DNA of 29,290 nt. Origin: JAFLCA01 sp041907145. Lineage in GTDB: Bacteria; Bdellovibrionota_C; UBA2361; JAFLCA01. The notes below the pieces were generated by a model. It had not been told where the DNA came from and ran no database searches. It saw nothing but the letters and a program-made list of their open reading frames with translations. Location of the stretch: contig JAYRHW010000002.1 of the NCBI GenBank assembly GCA_041907145.1, forward strand, positions 1-29,290. The letters run 5' to 3'. Every line of letters begins with the position of its first letter. The stretch's first letter is position 1. This document shows, in pieces, positions 8,517-15,643 of the stretch. The position numbers were made by a program, and so were the translations under genes.

Positions 8517-10634
8517 ATGAACGTCAAGCCTGAAGCACATCCTGCTGCCGCTTCCGTGGAGGCAACGCCCCGGGTGTCGAAGGATGCCGACGCCGAACTA
8601 TCGAGCGCGCGGCATTCCATTCCGGAACATTCGAGGGCCGACAACATCGCATCAGCACTTGAGTCCTCCCGAAGGCTGGTGAACTCTTTCGAGATAGCTG
8701 CCGCGAATTTCGCGCAAGAAGTGAGCGACAAACTCTTACTCGTTGGTGCTCCTACTGACCATATAGCAAGTCCTAATGCCCCATCGTTATCGAGCGGCGA
8801 GAGATTCGAGAATCTAATAAAATCCGTGCGGGAAATTGCGTTGGCCCGTATCCCGTACGAAGCTTCAATTTCCAATTTGACGGTAGCGGCACTTGCCAGG
8901 CTGCAGACTCATCCTGTGACTGTGCGCGAAGTTGATACTGCGCTGCATGCATCCGCTGATGAAGGGTTAGGGATCTCTAAAATCTCGCTTGAGGATCGTT
9001 TTACCATGCAGCGTCGGCTTATGCAGGCGCTGCGCCCGATACGTGAATCGATTTCAGATGCCGATGCTAGCACCGTTACCCTCGAGTATCGTCAAGCGCT
9101 ACGGTTGCAGCTTAAATTTCTGGATTCCCTCGGTGCTCTGCACGCTGACGGGGCATTCGACGCTGCCGTTCTCGAGGCGCGGAGGAAGTTAGGGAGGCAT
9201 TTTGGTCCCGTTGCTGAGCTTTCCACTCAATTTGTCGGCCAAGGCGAGATGACTTCGGATGTCATTGAGCGGCTTGCCGCGCTCTGTGCAAAGGCAAGAC
9301 GCGAGCCGGGAGATCCTCAGGTAAAGAGCAACGGCATTATAGTCACGCCACAAACTGCCGAGGTAATTGCAAAACATCTCGAGAGCGGCGCGCAGCTTAT
9401 AACCCTGCAGCGTGATGGGCTGGCTATGGGCATGTCGCTCTATTATGAGCCGGTAAATCTACCGGCGGGAGCGAAAGGGAGTCTTGGACACTATCAGGGT
9501 CTTGGCTCTGCCGCCTTCGTGCATCTTATCCTCGTGGATCCCTCACTCAAGGGCACTCCGGCGCACGATATGCTGCTGCGAGCCACGCTCATTCAATTAC
9601 AAAGAACATCGGCTGAAATAGCCATCGGGCGAGTCGAGGCTACAAACGAAGTCGCCCGTCGGGCTCACCATACCAACGGATGGCGCGAGATGCCCTTTGA
9701 CGCGGTGGAAGTTACAAGCCCCGGAGGGCGAACGGCGCGGTTTACAGGACACTACCTGCCCGTTTCTCCACAGATGCGTTCGGTCCTCAAGGCGCCGGAG
9801 ATTCGAGCCACGTATAGCGACTGGCCGACACTAGGGCATCTACCTGCAGCAAGCCCTTCCGCAAGTGGTGCCGAGAAGTTGCGACAGGACGCGTTGACCA
9901 CGAGCGAGATGGTTGAAATGCTTTCAAGGGCTACTCACCCTGCGGTTGTTCGTTTCACCGGAGGCTGCGGAGATATGAATCGCCGCGACTGGTTGGGGGC
10001 CGTTTCAATGTTTACTGAAGCGTTTGATGGCTTTGAAGGTGCCACCTTGGCAGGCGCTACTCGTATGCTGGCAAAGTTTGACGATGGCTTATCGGGAAGT
10101 GCGCGCGGATCAATTTGTGAATTGCCTCTGGCTATTCAGGCTAATAATCCGCAAGCACTGGTGGGAGGGATCTGTATCGGGCAGCAGTCCGCCTCGCAGA
10201 TGGGGGAGCATATTGTGCTGTCAGGCAGCATGGCATCCGACGAGCATCATATAACCGTGAAGCATCCGGGATTTAGAAATTATGTGACAGTCGATGAAAA
10301 GCGCTTTGAGGGCTCTCGCCGTTGGGATGCTGAAGCAGAGGAATCATTGGCGATTGTTGCAAGACTCATAAAGCAGGATTTCAGCCCCTGTCTCATTTCA
10401 TTTAACGGCGGTGGCGCGACCAGACGAGAGTGCGTGGGTTGGGCAGAGCGCAGTCTGCCCGTGGTGCTGATTAGCGGAAGCGGCAGAGAAACCGATGCAC
10501 TTGCCAATGATGCAAATTTCTTAGCAATGCACCCTACGGTATATGTCGTGCCAAGAGATGCTCAAGCTCTACGCAGCGTATTGCTGCATCTGGGAATAAT
10601 ACCGGAGCCGAGTAGAAACTACAGTCTTGTATAG
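8517..10634 (+). CDS. GNAT-like plus SLOG (LSDAT-type) fusion protein
   Basis: This is a 705-residue, three-part cytoplasmic protein. Residues 1-285 are Ala/Ser-rich and then helical, with no family I recognise. Residues about 290-415 look like a GNAT acyltransferase fold: LITLQRDGLAMGMSLYY, the strand AFVHLILVDPSLKG, the helix PAHDMLLRATLIQL, then NEVARRAHHTNGW. Residues about 455-695 are a SLOG domain of the TRPM type: VVRFTGGCGDM, GATLAGATRM, ALVGGICIGQQ, CLISFNGGGATRRE and VVLISGSGRETDALAND. The last two closely follow the TRPM glycine loops. The domain is homologous to the whole of the divergent 7568-8434 gene. There is no Shine-Dalgarno before the ATG. The acyl acceptor is unknown. Confidence 0.75.
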   Translation: MNVKPEAHPAAASVEATPRVSKDADAELSSARHSIPEHSRADNIASALESSRRLVNSFEIAAANFAQEVSDKLLLVGAPTDHIASPNAPSLSSGERFENLIKSVREIALARIPYEASISNLTVAALARLQTHPVTVREVDTALHASADEGLGISKISLEDRFTMQRRLMQALRPIRESISDADASTVTLEYRQALRLQLKFLDSLGALHADGAFDAAVLEARRKLGRHFGPVAELSTQFVGQGEMTSDVIERLAALCAKARREPGDPQVKSNGIIVTPQTAEVIAKHLESGAQLITLQRDGLAMGMSLYYEPVNLPAGAKGSLGHYQGLGSAAFVHLILVDPSLKGTPAHDMLLRATLIQLQRTSAEIAIGRVEATNEVARRAHHTNGWREMPFDAVEVTSPGGRTARFTGHYLPVSPQMRSVLKAPEIRATYSDWPTLGHLPAASPSASGAEKLRQDALTTSEMVEMLSRATHPAVVRFTGGCGDMNRRDWLGAVSMFTEAFDGFEGATLAGATRMLAKFDDGLSGSARGSICELPLAIQANNPQALVGGICIGQQSASQMGEHIVLSGSMASDEHHITVKHPGFRNYVTVDEKRFEGSRRWDAEAEESLAIVARLIKQDFSPCLISFNGGGATRRECVGWAERSLPVVLISGSGRETDALANDANFLAMHPTVYVVPRDAQALRSVLLHLGIIPEPSRNYSLV

Positions 10635-10637
10635 TTG

Positions 10638-11831
10638 CTATGCGCCCTCAGCTTTCTCGCCTGCTAATTCGCGGCGAGCAAATTCGGCAAAGTCCTGATG
10701 GGTCCTGGCGTCTATTGCGCCGAGTGCGCTGATATCGAGGGCGCAGGTCCATCCCGTGTCCTGCTTCCGCTGAAATTCAATAATCGCAAAATATTCCCCG
10801 TCTCGTTCTAAAGCCCAAATCTTGCTATTCGAGCCTATGACCGTTTCCGGAGCTTCGCCTTCACGCCCTTGCCTTACGAGTTCTCGTAAAGCGAAGGAAC
10901 GCGCGCGAACAAGAGCGGCGGGCTCGGCAATGCGCCTTGCCTGCATGCCCGCCCCGTATGCTCCGGGTGGGTTTATTCCCGAGAAACGGCGCAGAATTTC
11001 GATCGATTGCCGCAAACGATCAATCTCCCAGGTCTTGAAGGCCGAAGCAAACAACTGAGAGGCGCGCTCCCGTAGTTCCTTCAACTGTGCCGAGCCGGTT
11101 AGGCTCAGTCGCAGCAGAAATTTTCTTGCATCATCCTTTGACTGCTCGCGTACAATGAGCTTTCTGCGGCGCAATGTCGCCATGAGAACAGAGACTGTAT
11201 TGGGGGCAAGCGATAGAATTGAACTCAGCTGCTGTGCCGTGCAGCCGGCGGGACGCGCCTCAATCTCGCTTAGAGCATGCCACTGCACGGAGCTGAGCTC
11301 GGTGCCCAAAACGCTTGCGCCCAAGAGTCCCAGCGCCCTGGTGATACGCCGAATTTCCGAACGAAGCGGGTGATCGCGGGGTCTCTGCGGAGAAGGGGAG
11401 ATGTCTGCGGCATCAGAGATTGCAGCAAGAAAGGAGCGAAGCGAATGCAGTTCCTCACTGGTAATGGCGGAAGAAAATCGCCCCATGTTGGCATTGGCCC
11501 GCTGATCAAGCTCCAAAAGAATTGCCGCGCCTTTGCCGGACAATCGTGCAAATGCTGAACGTCTGTCTCGTGGATCCCTGTCGATTTCGATGAGCCTTCG
11601 CTTGCGAAGCGACGTCAATGCGCGGGAGACGGTGCTTTTATCTACCTTAAGCTGGAGAGCAAGCTCGCCTGCTCTGAGGGCGGAGTGAGAGTCGATTTCG
11701 ACGGCGATATGACTTTCAACGAGGGAAAATGTAGTGCCTTGTGCCGACGAAACAAAGCGATTTCCTCGCTGCAGAGCCCTCAGCAGCTCGAGGATAGGCT
11801 CATACAGTGCGGAGCGGTTCTCTGATTCCAT
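10638..11831 (-). CDS. tandem-MarR transcriptional regulator with C-terminal extension
   Basis: Two MarR-type winged helices lie in one chain. The first, at about residues 30-120, contains LALQLKVDKSTVSRALTSLR and the wing DRDPRDRRSAFARLSGKG. The second, at about 180-275, contains LSSILSLAPNTVSVLMATLR and KDDARKFLLRLSLTG. The final 100 residues include IWALERDGEYFAIIEFQRK, which resembles the first strands of a GNAT domain but is too short for a full one. MarR proteins normally dimerise, so an intramolecular pair may act as a pseudo-dimer. The gene is convergent with the SLOG-GNAT gene, with 3 bases between stops. ATTAG-AA-CTAAT just before its start is a likely operator. Confidence 0.85.
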   Translation of the reverse strand: MESENRSALYEPILELLRALQRGNRFVSSAQGTTFSLVESHIAVEIDSHSALRAGELALQLKVDKSTVSRALTSLRKRRLIEIDRDPRDRRSAFARLSGKGAAILLELDQRANANMGRFSSAITSEELHSLRSFLAAISDAADISPSPQRPRDHPLRSEIRRITRALGLLGASVLGTELSSVQWHALSEIEARPAGCTAQQLSSILSLAPNTVSVLMATLRRRKLIVREQSKDDARKFLLRLSLTGSAQLKELRERASQLFASAFKTWEIDRLRQSIEILRRFSGINPPGAYGAGMQARRIAEPAALVRARSFALRELVRQGREGEAPETVIGSNSKIWALERDGEYFAIIEFQRKQDTGWTCALDISALGAIDARTHQDFAEFARRELAGEKAEGA

Positions 11832-11833
11832 TG

Positions 11834-11906
11834 ATTAGAACTAATTCTTTACTTGATTATTCTATATGTAATCCAGCTGCCTGTCCCGTCAGTAGTATAA
11901 CTAGTT
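11834..11906 (-). promoter_or_regulatory. promoter and candidate MarR operators
   Basis: On the minus strand TAGAAT (11864-11859) is a plausible -10. ATTAG-AA-CTAAT (11834-11845) lies between it and the start codon, and a second related palindrome AACTAGTT is at 11899-11906. Two AACTA-containing palindromes flanking the promoter fit autoregulation by the MarR-type protein. Confidence 0.5.
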
Positions 11907-12293
11907 CATAATGCTCGCTTTATGTCTGTGGTTTGACAGGTAGACCAGCGTTTGAGTAGCAAGCCTGTGACTGATAGAATGAATGTAGTCGCCGTTCATT
12001 CTAATACGCAACTAACTGCCAAGCCTGAGTAGACTGAAAAAATCTTCTGCTCTCATGGGAGGAGTCCTTCCCATGAGAGGTAGAAGGCAGCTTACTAGGT
12101 TTGTGTACAGAGGTTCTCTCTGCATTTCAAAATGTTTTTGATGCAATCTAGACATCCATATCGCGCGCTGGCCTTGTCCGTTGCCGGGTGAATTCATTTC
12201 ACTCTGCACCGGACAACGGCTAAGCGGCGTTGCTCACTTCCTTGGAGCGGGTAGCTTTAGGGATTCTCGTTTCCGCTTGTGAAGGACACTCAA
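11907..12293. other. gene-poor stretch with four inverted repeats
   Basis: No convincing protein gene is visible here. Four hairpin-forming repeats occur: TAGAATGAA/TTCATTCTA (11975-11983 and 11995-12003), CTCTCATGGGA/TCCCATGAGAG (12050-12079), TGCAT-CAAAA/TTTTG-ATGCA (12121-12145) and an interrupted CCGTTG-CCGG/CCGG-CAACGG (12178-12219). Only the second carries a T-run, on the minus strand. The last one lies about 75 bases before the deoxyribosyltransferase-like gene. Confidence 0.6.
12037..12086 (-). terminator. strong terminator with no assigned upstream gene
   Basis: An 11-bp perfect stem (12050-12060 with 12069-12079) is extended by CTTCT/AGAAG (12044-12048 with 12082-12086). Read leftward it is followed directly by TTTTTT, the complement of the A-run at 12037-12042. 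It would end a minus-strand transcript begun between about 12090 and 12290, where no gene is evident. Confidence 0.65.
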
Positions 12294-12722
12294 ATGTCGA
12301 ATCTCAAGAAGGTCGTCGGTTTGTTCGGTACCTGCGGTGACTCGCAGTGGCGTTCCCCGGTCATGGCGCGGCTCGAAGCGGCAGGACATGCCTACTTCAA
12401 CCCGGTCGTCCCGAACTGGACGCCTGAGTGTGCCGCGATCGAGGCCGAGCATCTCGCCACGGATCAGGTGCTCCTGTTCGTCATCACTGGCGAAACGGAG
12501 GGCATCGCGTCGATCGGCGAGACTGGCTGGGCGGCACTTTCGGCGCACAAGAACGGGCAGACCTTCATCCTGGTGGTGGAGGACTTCCCGGACAATAACC
12601 CGAAGTCGGCTCAGAATCGCGCCCGCAAGTTGGTTCGCACCCATGCTGAGAAGGCCGGACTCAAGGTCTTCAGCAGCATCGAGGCGGCCACGGACGCTAC
12701 GCTCGAGGCCATGAACGCCTAA
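12294..12722 (+). CDS. nucleoside 2-deoxyribosyltransferase-like protein
   Basis: This 142-residue cytoplasmic protein resembles the Nuc_deoxyri_tr2 branch of the nucleoside 2-deoxyribosyltransferase superfamily. Visible pieces are the first strand and loop VGLFGTCGDSQWR (8-20), YFNPVVPNWTPE (34-45), the helix AAIEAEHLATD with an acidic candidate catalytic residue, and LFVITGETEGIASIGETGW. Known superfamily members cleave or exchange the glycosidic bond of nucleosides or nucleotides; the true substrate here is unknown. GTG at 12279 opens the frame, but ATG at 12294 has GAAGGA at 12281-12286 at ideal spacing. Codons end in G or C far more often than in neighbouring genes, which suggests recent acquisition. 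Confidence 0.75.
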   Translation: MSNLKKVVGLFGTCGDSQWRSPVMARLEAAGHAYFNPVVPNWTPECAAIEAEHLATDQVLLFVITGETEGIASIGETGWAALSAHKNGQTFILVVEDFPDNNPKSAQNRARKLVRTHAEKAGLKVFSSIEAATDATLEAMNA

Positions 12723-12785
12723 GAGTTTGCTACCCGAGGCAGCTCACGCGAGGAGAGCAAGTGGGATCAGTCATCGCTCGCCGCG

Positions 12786-13028
12786 ATGCTGATGGACTAT
12801 GTCCTGGAGAATCGAGCTGCCTTCTATCTCCACCCCTTCTTTACCCCCAATCCCGTTACATTTGATACCAAGGAGCTTTGTGCAAGAGAGCTCAACAACA
12901 GTGCCTCAAATCTGCGCAAAATCATATTAGGTTCGTTATTAAGTGCCAATCTGCTCAATTACGTGGAGGAGCGGACCTGTGTTTCCGCTCTACAGAGGAG
13001 ACATAAGCAGTATGATGCACATGGATAA
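12786..13028 (+). CDS. doubtful small ORF with HTH-like segment
   Basis: This is an 80-residue frame whose middle (KELCARELNNSASNLRKII) looks like a helix-turn-helix. The same frame is open back to the stop of the previous gene at 12720, but neither the ATG at 12786 nor any earlier codon has a clear ribosome site. The end overlaps the first codons of the NUDT9-like gene by 17 bases. An AGGAG at 12751-12755 instead precedes a GTG in another frame that gives only 34 residues. It may be a small DNA-binding protein or a remnant of one. Confidence 0.3.
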   Translation: MLMDYVLENRAAFYLHPFFTPNPVTFDTKELCARELNNSASNLRKIILGSLLSANLLNYVEERTCVSALQRRHKQYDAHG

Positions 13029-13878
13029 GTCCGAAGCTCTGAGTTCAATGCCGGCGATAGTTCCCCCTCATGAAAAGGCCCTCCTTGACCATCCGGCCTA
13101 CCTAGCGGTGGGCATGCATAGGATTCCGGTGCCGCCGGAGAAAGTATCATGGTCAGTGCCCTGGCCCGAGTACGATGCCATTCGCCAAGATCTATTCGAT
13201 CATCCGGTAGTCACGAGAGAGTATCTTGTTAGTAGAGAACAGGGGTGGGCAGCAGCCCCGGGTGAAGCAGCGATGGCTAAGCGCACGAGAAGTTACGTTG
13301 TCGACCTGCCCGTAAATGCAGCAGGCGAGGTTCTAAATCCCGGCGGTCGCACCGGTATCAAGGAGGGGCGGGGATTACTCGGCAAAGTCGGACCAAACTT
13401 TGCCGCTGATCCCATTATATTCCGCCTTTCACCCGAGAACGGCGAATTGCAAATTCTGCTGGTGCAGCGTAAGGACACCGGGGCTTGGGCGTTGCCAGGC
13501 GGCATGACGAATTACGGCGAAATGGTCGCGGGAACTCTACAGCGTGAATTGCACGAGGAAACTGGACTGCGATTATCCATGCAGGACGCTACCGTCGTGT
13601 ATAAGGGCTATGTAGATGACCCCCGTAATACCGATAAGGCTTGGATGGAAACCGTGGCGGCAATGAAGCTGCTGTCCGAAGCAGAGGGTGCTGCGGCGAA
13701 GGTGAAAGGCGGGAGCGATGCTCGTAAGGCTCAGTGGCGCCGGGTTGATTCGCAGTTGCTCGGGAACCTCTACGCCAGCCACGCGCACTTCATCAGACTA
13801 GCGCTGGTGCAATTGCCGATTGTCTATGGGGAGCGATTGGGAGGAGTCGCCCAGCAGATAGTGGCATCTCGCGAGTAG
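13012..13878 (+). CDS. NUDT9-type ADP-ribose pyrophosphatase (Nudix hydrolase)
   Basis: This 288-residue enzyme probably hydrolyses ADP-ribose to AMP and ribose 5-phosphate. The Nudix box at 164-186 is canonical: GMTNYGE, seven residues, then RELHEETGL, with all metal-binding Glu present. Other stretches match human NUDT9 and the TRPM2 NUDT9-H domain rather than generic bacterial ADPR hydrolases: VPPEKVSWSVPWPEYD (40-55), GGRTGIKEGRGLLGKVGPN (111-129), AADPII, VYKGYVDDPRNTDKAWMET (196-214) and LYASHAHFI. The frame is open from 12943, but ATG at 13012 has AGGAG (12996-13000) before it and fits the homologous start. TRPM2 has a degenerate box, while this one looks catalytically competent. Confidence 0.9.
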   Translation: MMHMDKSEALSSMPAIVPPHEKALLDHPAYLAVGMHRIPVPPEKVSWSVPWPEYDAIRQDLFDHPVVTREYLVSREQGWAAAPGEAAMAKRTRSYVVDLPVNAAGEVLNPGGRTGIKEGRGLLGKVGPNFAADPIIFRLSPENGELQILLVQRKDTGAWALPGGMTNYGEMVAGTLQRELHEETGLRLSMQDATVVYKGYVDDPRNTDKAWMETVAAMKLLSEAEGAAAKVKGGSDARKAQWRRVDSQLLGNLYASHAHFIRLALVQLPIVYGERLGGVAQQIVASRE

Positions 13879-13909
13879 GAGATTGGCCGGAGCCCAGTCG
13901 TGCCTTGCC

Positions 13910-14040
13910 ACAGGGACCACCGAGGACTAGCAATATCTCAATCGTTTGCGGTCCCTGTCCGTTAAACCGACCTTCCAATATCGAACGTTTCCTCCCGGAG
14001 TATTTCTGGCATACTCTGCTGGAATACTCCCCCGAGGGAA
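13910..14040 (+). promoter_or_regulatory. structured leader of the binding-protein operon
   Basis: Two inverted repeats lie in the 163-base gap. ACAGGGACC (13910-13918) pairs with GGTCCCTGT (13950-13958). Further down, GGAGTATT (13997-14004) pairs with AATACTCC (14023-14030), and outside it CCTC (13991-13994) pairs with GAGG (14034-14037), which is the apparent Shine-Dalgarno of the gene at 14042. GAGTAT (13998-14003) can alternatively pair with a nearer ATACTC (14011-14016). Two exclusive folds are therefore possible, one of which hides the ribosome site. Confidence 0.45.
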
Positions 14041-14041
14041 C

Positions 14042-15043
14042 GTGAAGAGTCTCATCGCATTTATTGTCTGCAGTATCCTTTCGTGTGCGCCCCTAGGTTA
14101 CGCGGATAATCCCAAGCACCGCATCGGCGTTCTTCTCCCGCTGACGGGAGATTTTGCAAGTTACGGGGCGGTGGTTAGAAAGGGTGTCGAGAGCGTTAAA
14201 CTCCCGGATATCGAATGGGTTTTTGAGGACGAGGCCTGCGACCCTGCGCGCACTATCACTGGATTCAAGAAGTTGACCAGCTTCGACAAGCTGCAGTTCA
14301 TCATTGGCCCCTGCTGCGGCTCTCCGCAAAAGGCGGTCGCTCCGCTGCTTATCGACAAAGAGATTCTGGTGCTGCTCCCCAATGCCGCGCCCGAGTCTGT
14401 TTTTAGAACTTCGGGACAGAGGATGTATTCGGCGCAATATTCTTTGGAGACTGAAGGGAATTTCATGGCTCAGGCCATGAATCGGCGCGGCCTAAAGAGA
14501 GTAGCCCTCGTGATGAATGACAATGATTTCAGTCGTACTTTGGAGGATGGCTTTCGCAAGGGCTTTAGCGGTTCAATCGTATTTACCGAGCACGCTCCTG
14601 GTTTCGACGTACAGCAGATGAAGTCGATCGCTCTTAAACTGAAGGGCATCAATTTTGACTCACTCTTCATCCCAGACGCGGGGCCGCTGCTCTTGGGGTT
14701 CTTGAGCGAGATGAAGAAAATCGGAATTCCAAGGCGCGCGACGTTTTCCGTTTATGCGGCACAAATGCCTGACGTTCTTACAGCGGAGAAGGATGCAGTG
14801 GAGGGCCTCCTCTATTCATACCCCGAGGTTCCTGGCGGCGAGGATGCATTCGCATATTTCCCCGCGCTGGCGGCGTCGACCATGGCGAAGGCCGTTTCCG
14901 ACTGTGCCGGCAAGTATGAGTGCGTGGCAAAGAAATTCTCCGAGGAATTGCCTTTCAGTTACAATGGAACACTGAAGGGCAAGATAGTCCTCAAAAGCGT
15001 TAGACAGGGAACCTTCGTCGCCTTGCCGGATGATGAAATCTGA
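14042..15043 (+). CDS. periplasmic LivK-like ligand-binding protein
   Basis: This is a periplasmic type-I binding protein of the branched-chain-amino-acid (Peripla_BP_6) class. The preferred start is GTG at 14042, which gives a signal peptide (KSLIAFIVCSILSCAPLGYA) and then the first strand HRIGVLLPLTGDFASYG. Typical later elements are EDEACDPARTITGFKKL, FIIGPCCGSPQKAVAPL and KRVALVMNDNDFSR. Total length is 333 residues. No LivHMGF transporter genes are nearby, so it may serve a distant transporter or act as a sensor partner. It overlaps the next gene by 14 bases, showing co-translation with the hydrolase and membrane proteins downstream. The ligand is unknown. Confidence 0.8.
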   Translation: MKSLIAFIVCSILSCAPLGYADNPKHRIGVLLPLTGDFASYGAVVRKGVESVKLPDIEWVFEDEACDPARTITGFKKLTSFDKLQFIIGPCCGSPQKAVAPLLIDKEILVLLPNAAPESVFRTSGQRMYSAQYSLETEGNFMAQAMNRRGLKRVALVMNDNDFSRTLEDGFRKGFSGSIVFTEHAPGFDVQQMKSIALKLKGINFDSLFIPDAGPLLLGFLSEMKKIGIPRRATFSVYAAQMPDVLTAEKDAVEGLLYSYPEVPGGEDAFAYFPALAASTMAKAVSDCAGKYECVAKKFSEELPFSYNGTLKGKIVLKSVRQGTFVALPDDEI

Positions 15044-15626
15044 GGGCCTCACGGTGAAATCGGCAATTATTGTGCATGGCAGCTGTGATCAGGAGGAGTA
15101 TTTTAGCGATGAATATCCCTCGCTGTCGAACAGTCATTGGCTCCCATGGCTGCAGAAGCAGTTCATTATGATCGGCTACCAAGCGTTTACGCCCGAAATG
15201 CCGAGGGCTTTCGCGCCCGAATATAGTCTCTGGAAATCAGAGTTTGAACGCTACCCTTTGTCATCTGAGTCCGTTCTGATAGGACACAGCTGCGGTGGTG
15301 GATTCCTGATTCGCTGGCTCAGCGAGACTCAGACGAAGGTGAAGAGGCTGATATTAGTTGCGCCGTGGCTGGACCCTGCGGGACGCAAGTGCTCCCAGTT
15401 TTTTAAATTTGCGATCGATCCTGCCTTAGCGCAGAGAATCGATATCCATCTCTTCGAATCAAGTAACGATGATGAAGACATTCAGAAGTCGGTTGAAATA
15501 ATTCGGCGAGCACTGCCGAGTCTGCACTATCGTCAGCTCAAAAATTATGGACATTTCTGCTATTCGGATATGAAGACAACGCGCTTCCCTGAACTAGCAG
15601 AAGTGGCGCTGCGTGGTTGTGCCTGA
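15030..15626 (+). CDS. RBBP9/YdeN-family alpha/beta hydrolase
   Basis: This is a 198-residue cytoplasmic serine hydrolase. The family pattern is clear: IIVHGSCD near residue 13, NSHWLPWLQKQF, TPEMPRAFAPEYSLWK, nucleophile Ser87 in IGHSCGGGFLIRWL, an acidic cluster SNDDEDI as the probable Asp and NYGHF with His175 as the probable base. The natural substrates of this family are poorly known. The start overlaps the end of the binding-protein gene by 14 bases. The channel-family gene begins 17 bases downstream, so it is in the middle of an operon. Confidence 0.85.
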   Translation: MMKSEGLTVKSAIIVHGSCDQEEYFSDEYPSLSNSHWLPWLQKQFIMIGYQAFTPEMPRAFAPEYSLWKSEFERYPLSSESVLIGHSCGGGFLIRWLSETQTKVKRLILVAPWLDPAGRKCSQFFKFAIDPALAQRIDIHLFESSNDDEDIQKSVEIIRRALPSLHYRQLKNYGHFCYSDMKTTRFPELAEVALRGCA

Positions 15627-15643
15627 CGTATGGAGAGAAGGGG

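Noticed and set aside
12012..12209. 65-residue minus-strand ORF
   Set aside because: It runs through the hairpins, including the terminator stem, and has no protein-like pattern; a non-coding RNA explains the region better.
12234..12644. 136-residue minus-strand ORF
   Set aside because: It is a shadow of the GC-rich deoxyribosyltransferase-like gene; high GC third positions open the opposite frame.
7568..13878. Thoeris antiphage system
   Set aside because: SLOG domains are present, but there is no TIR or SIR2 enzyme in the window, so the known system cannot be called.
14042..15043. complete branched-chain amino acid ABC importer
   Set aside because: Only the binding protein is present; no permease or ATPase genes follow it.
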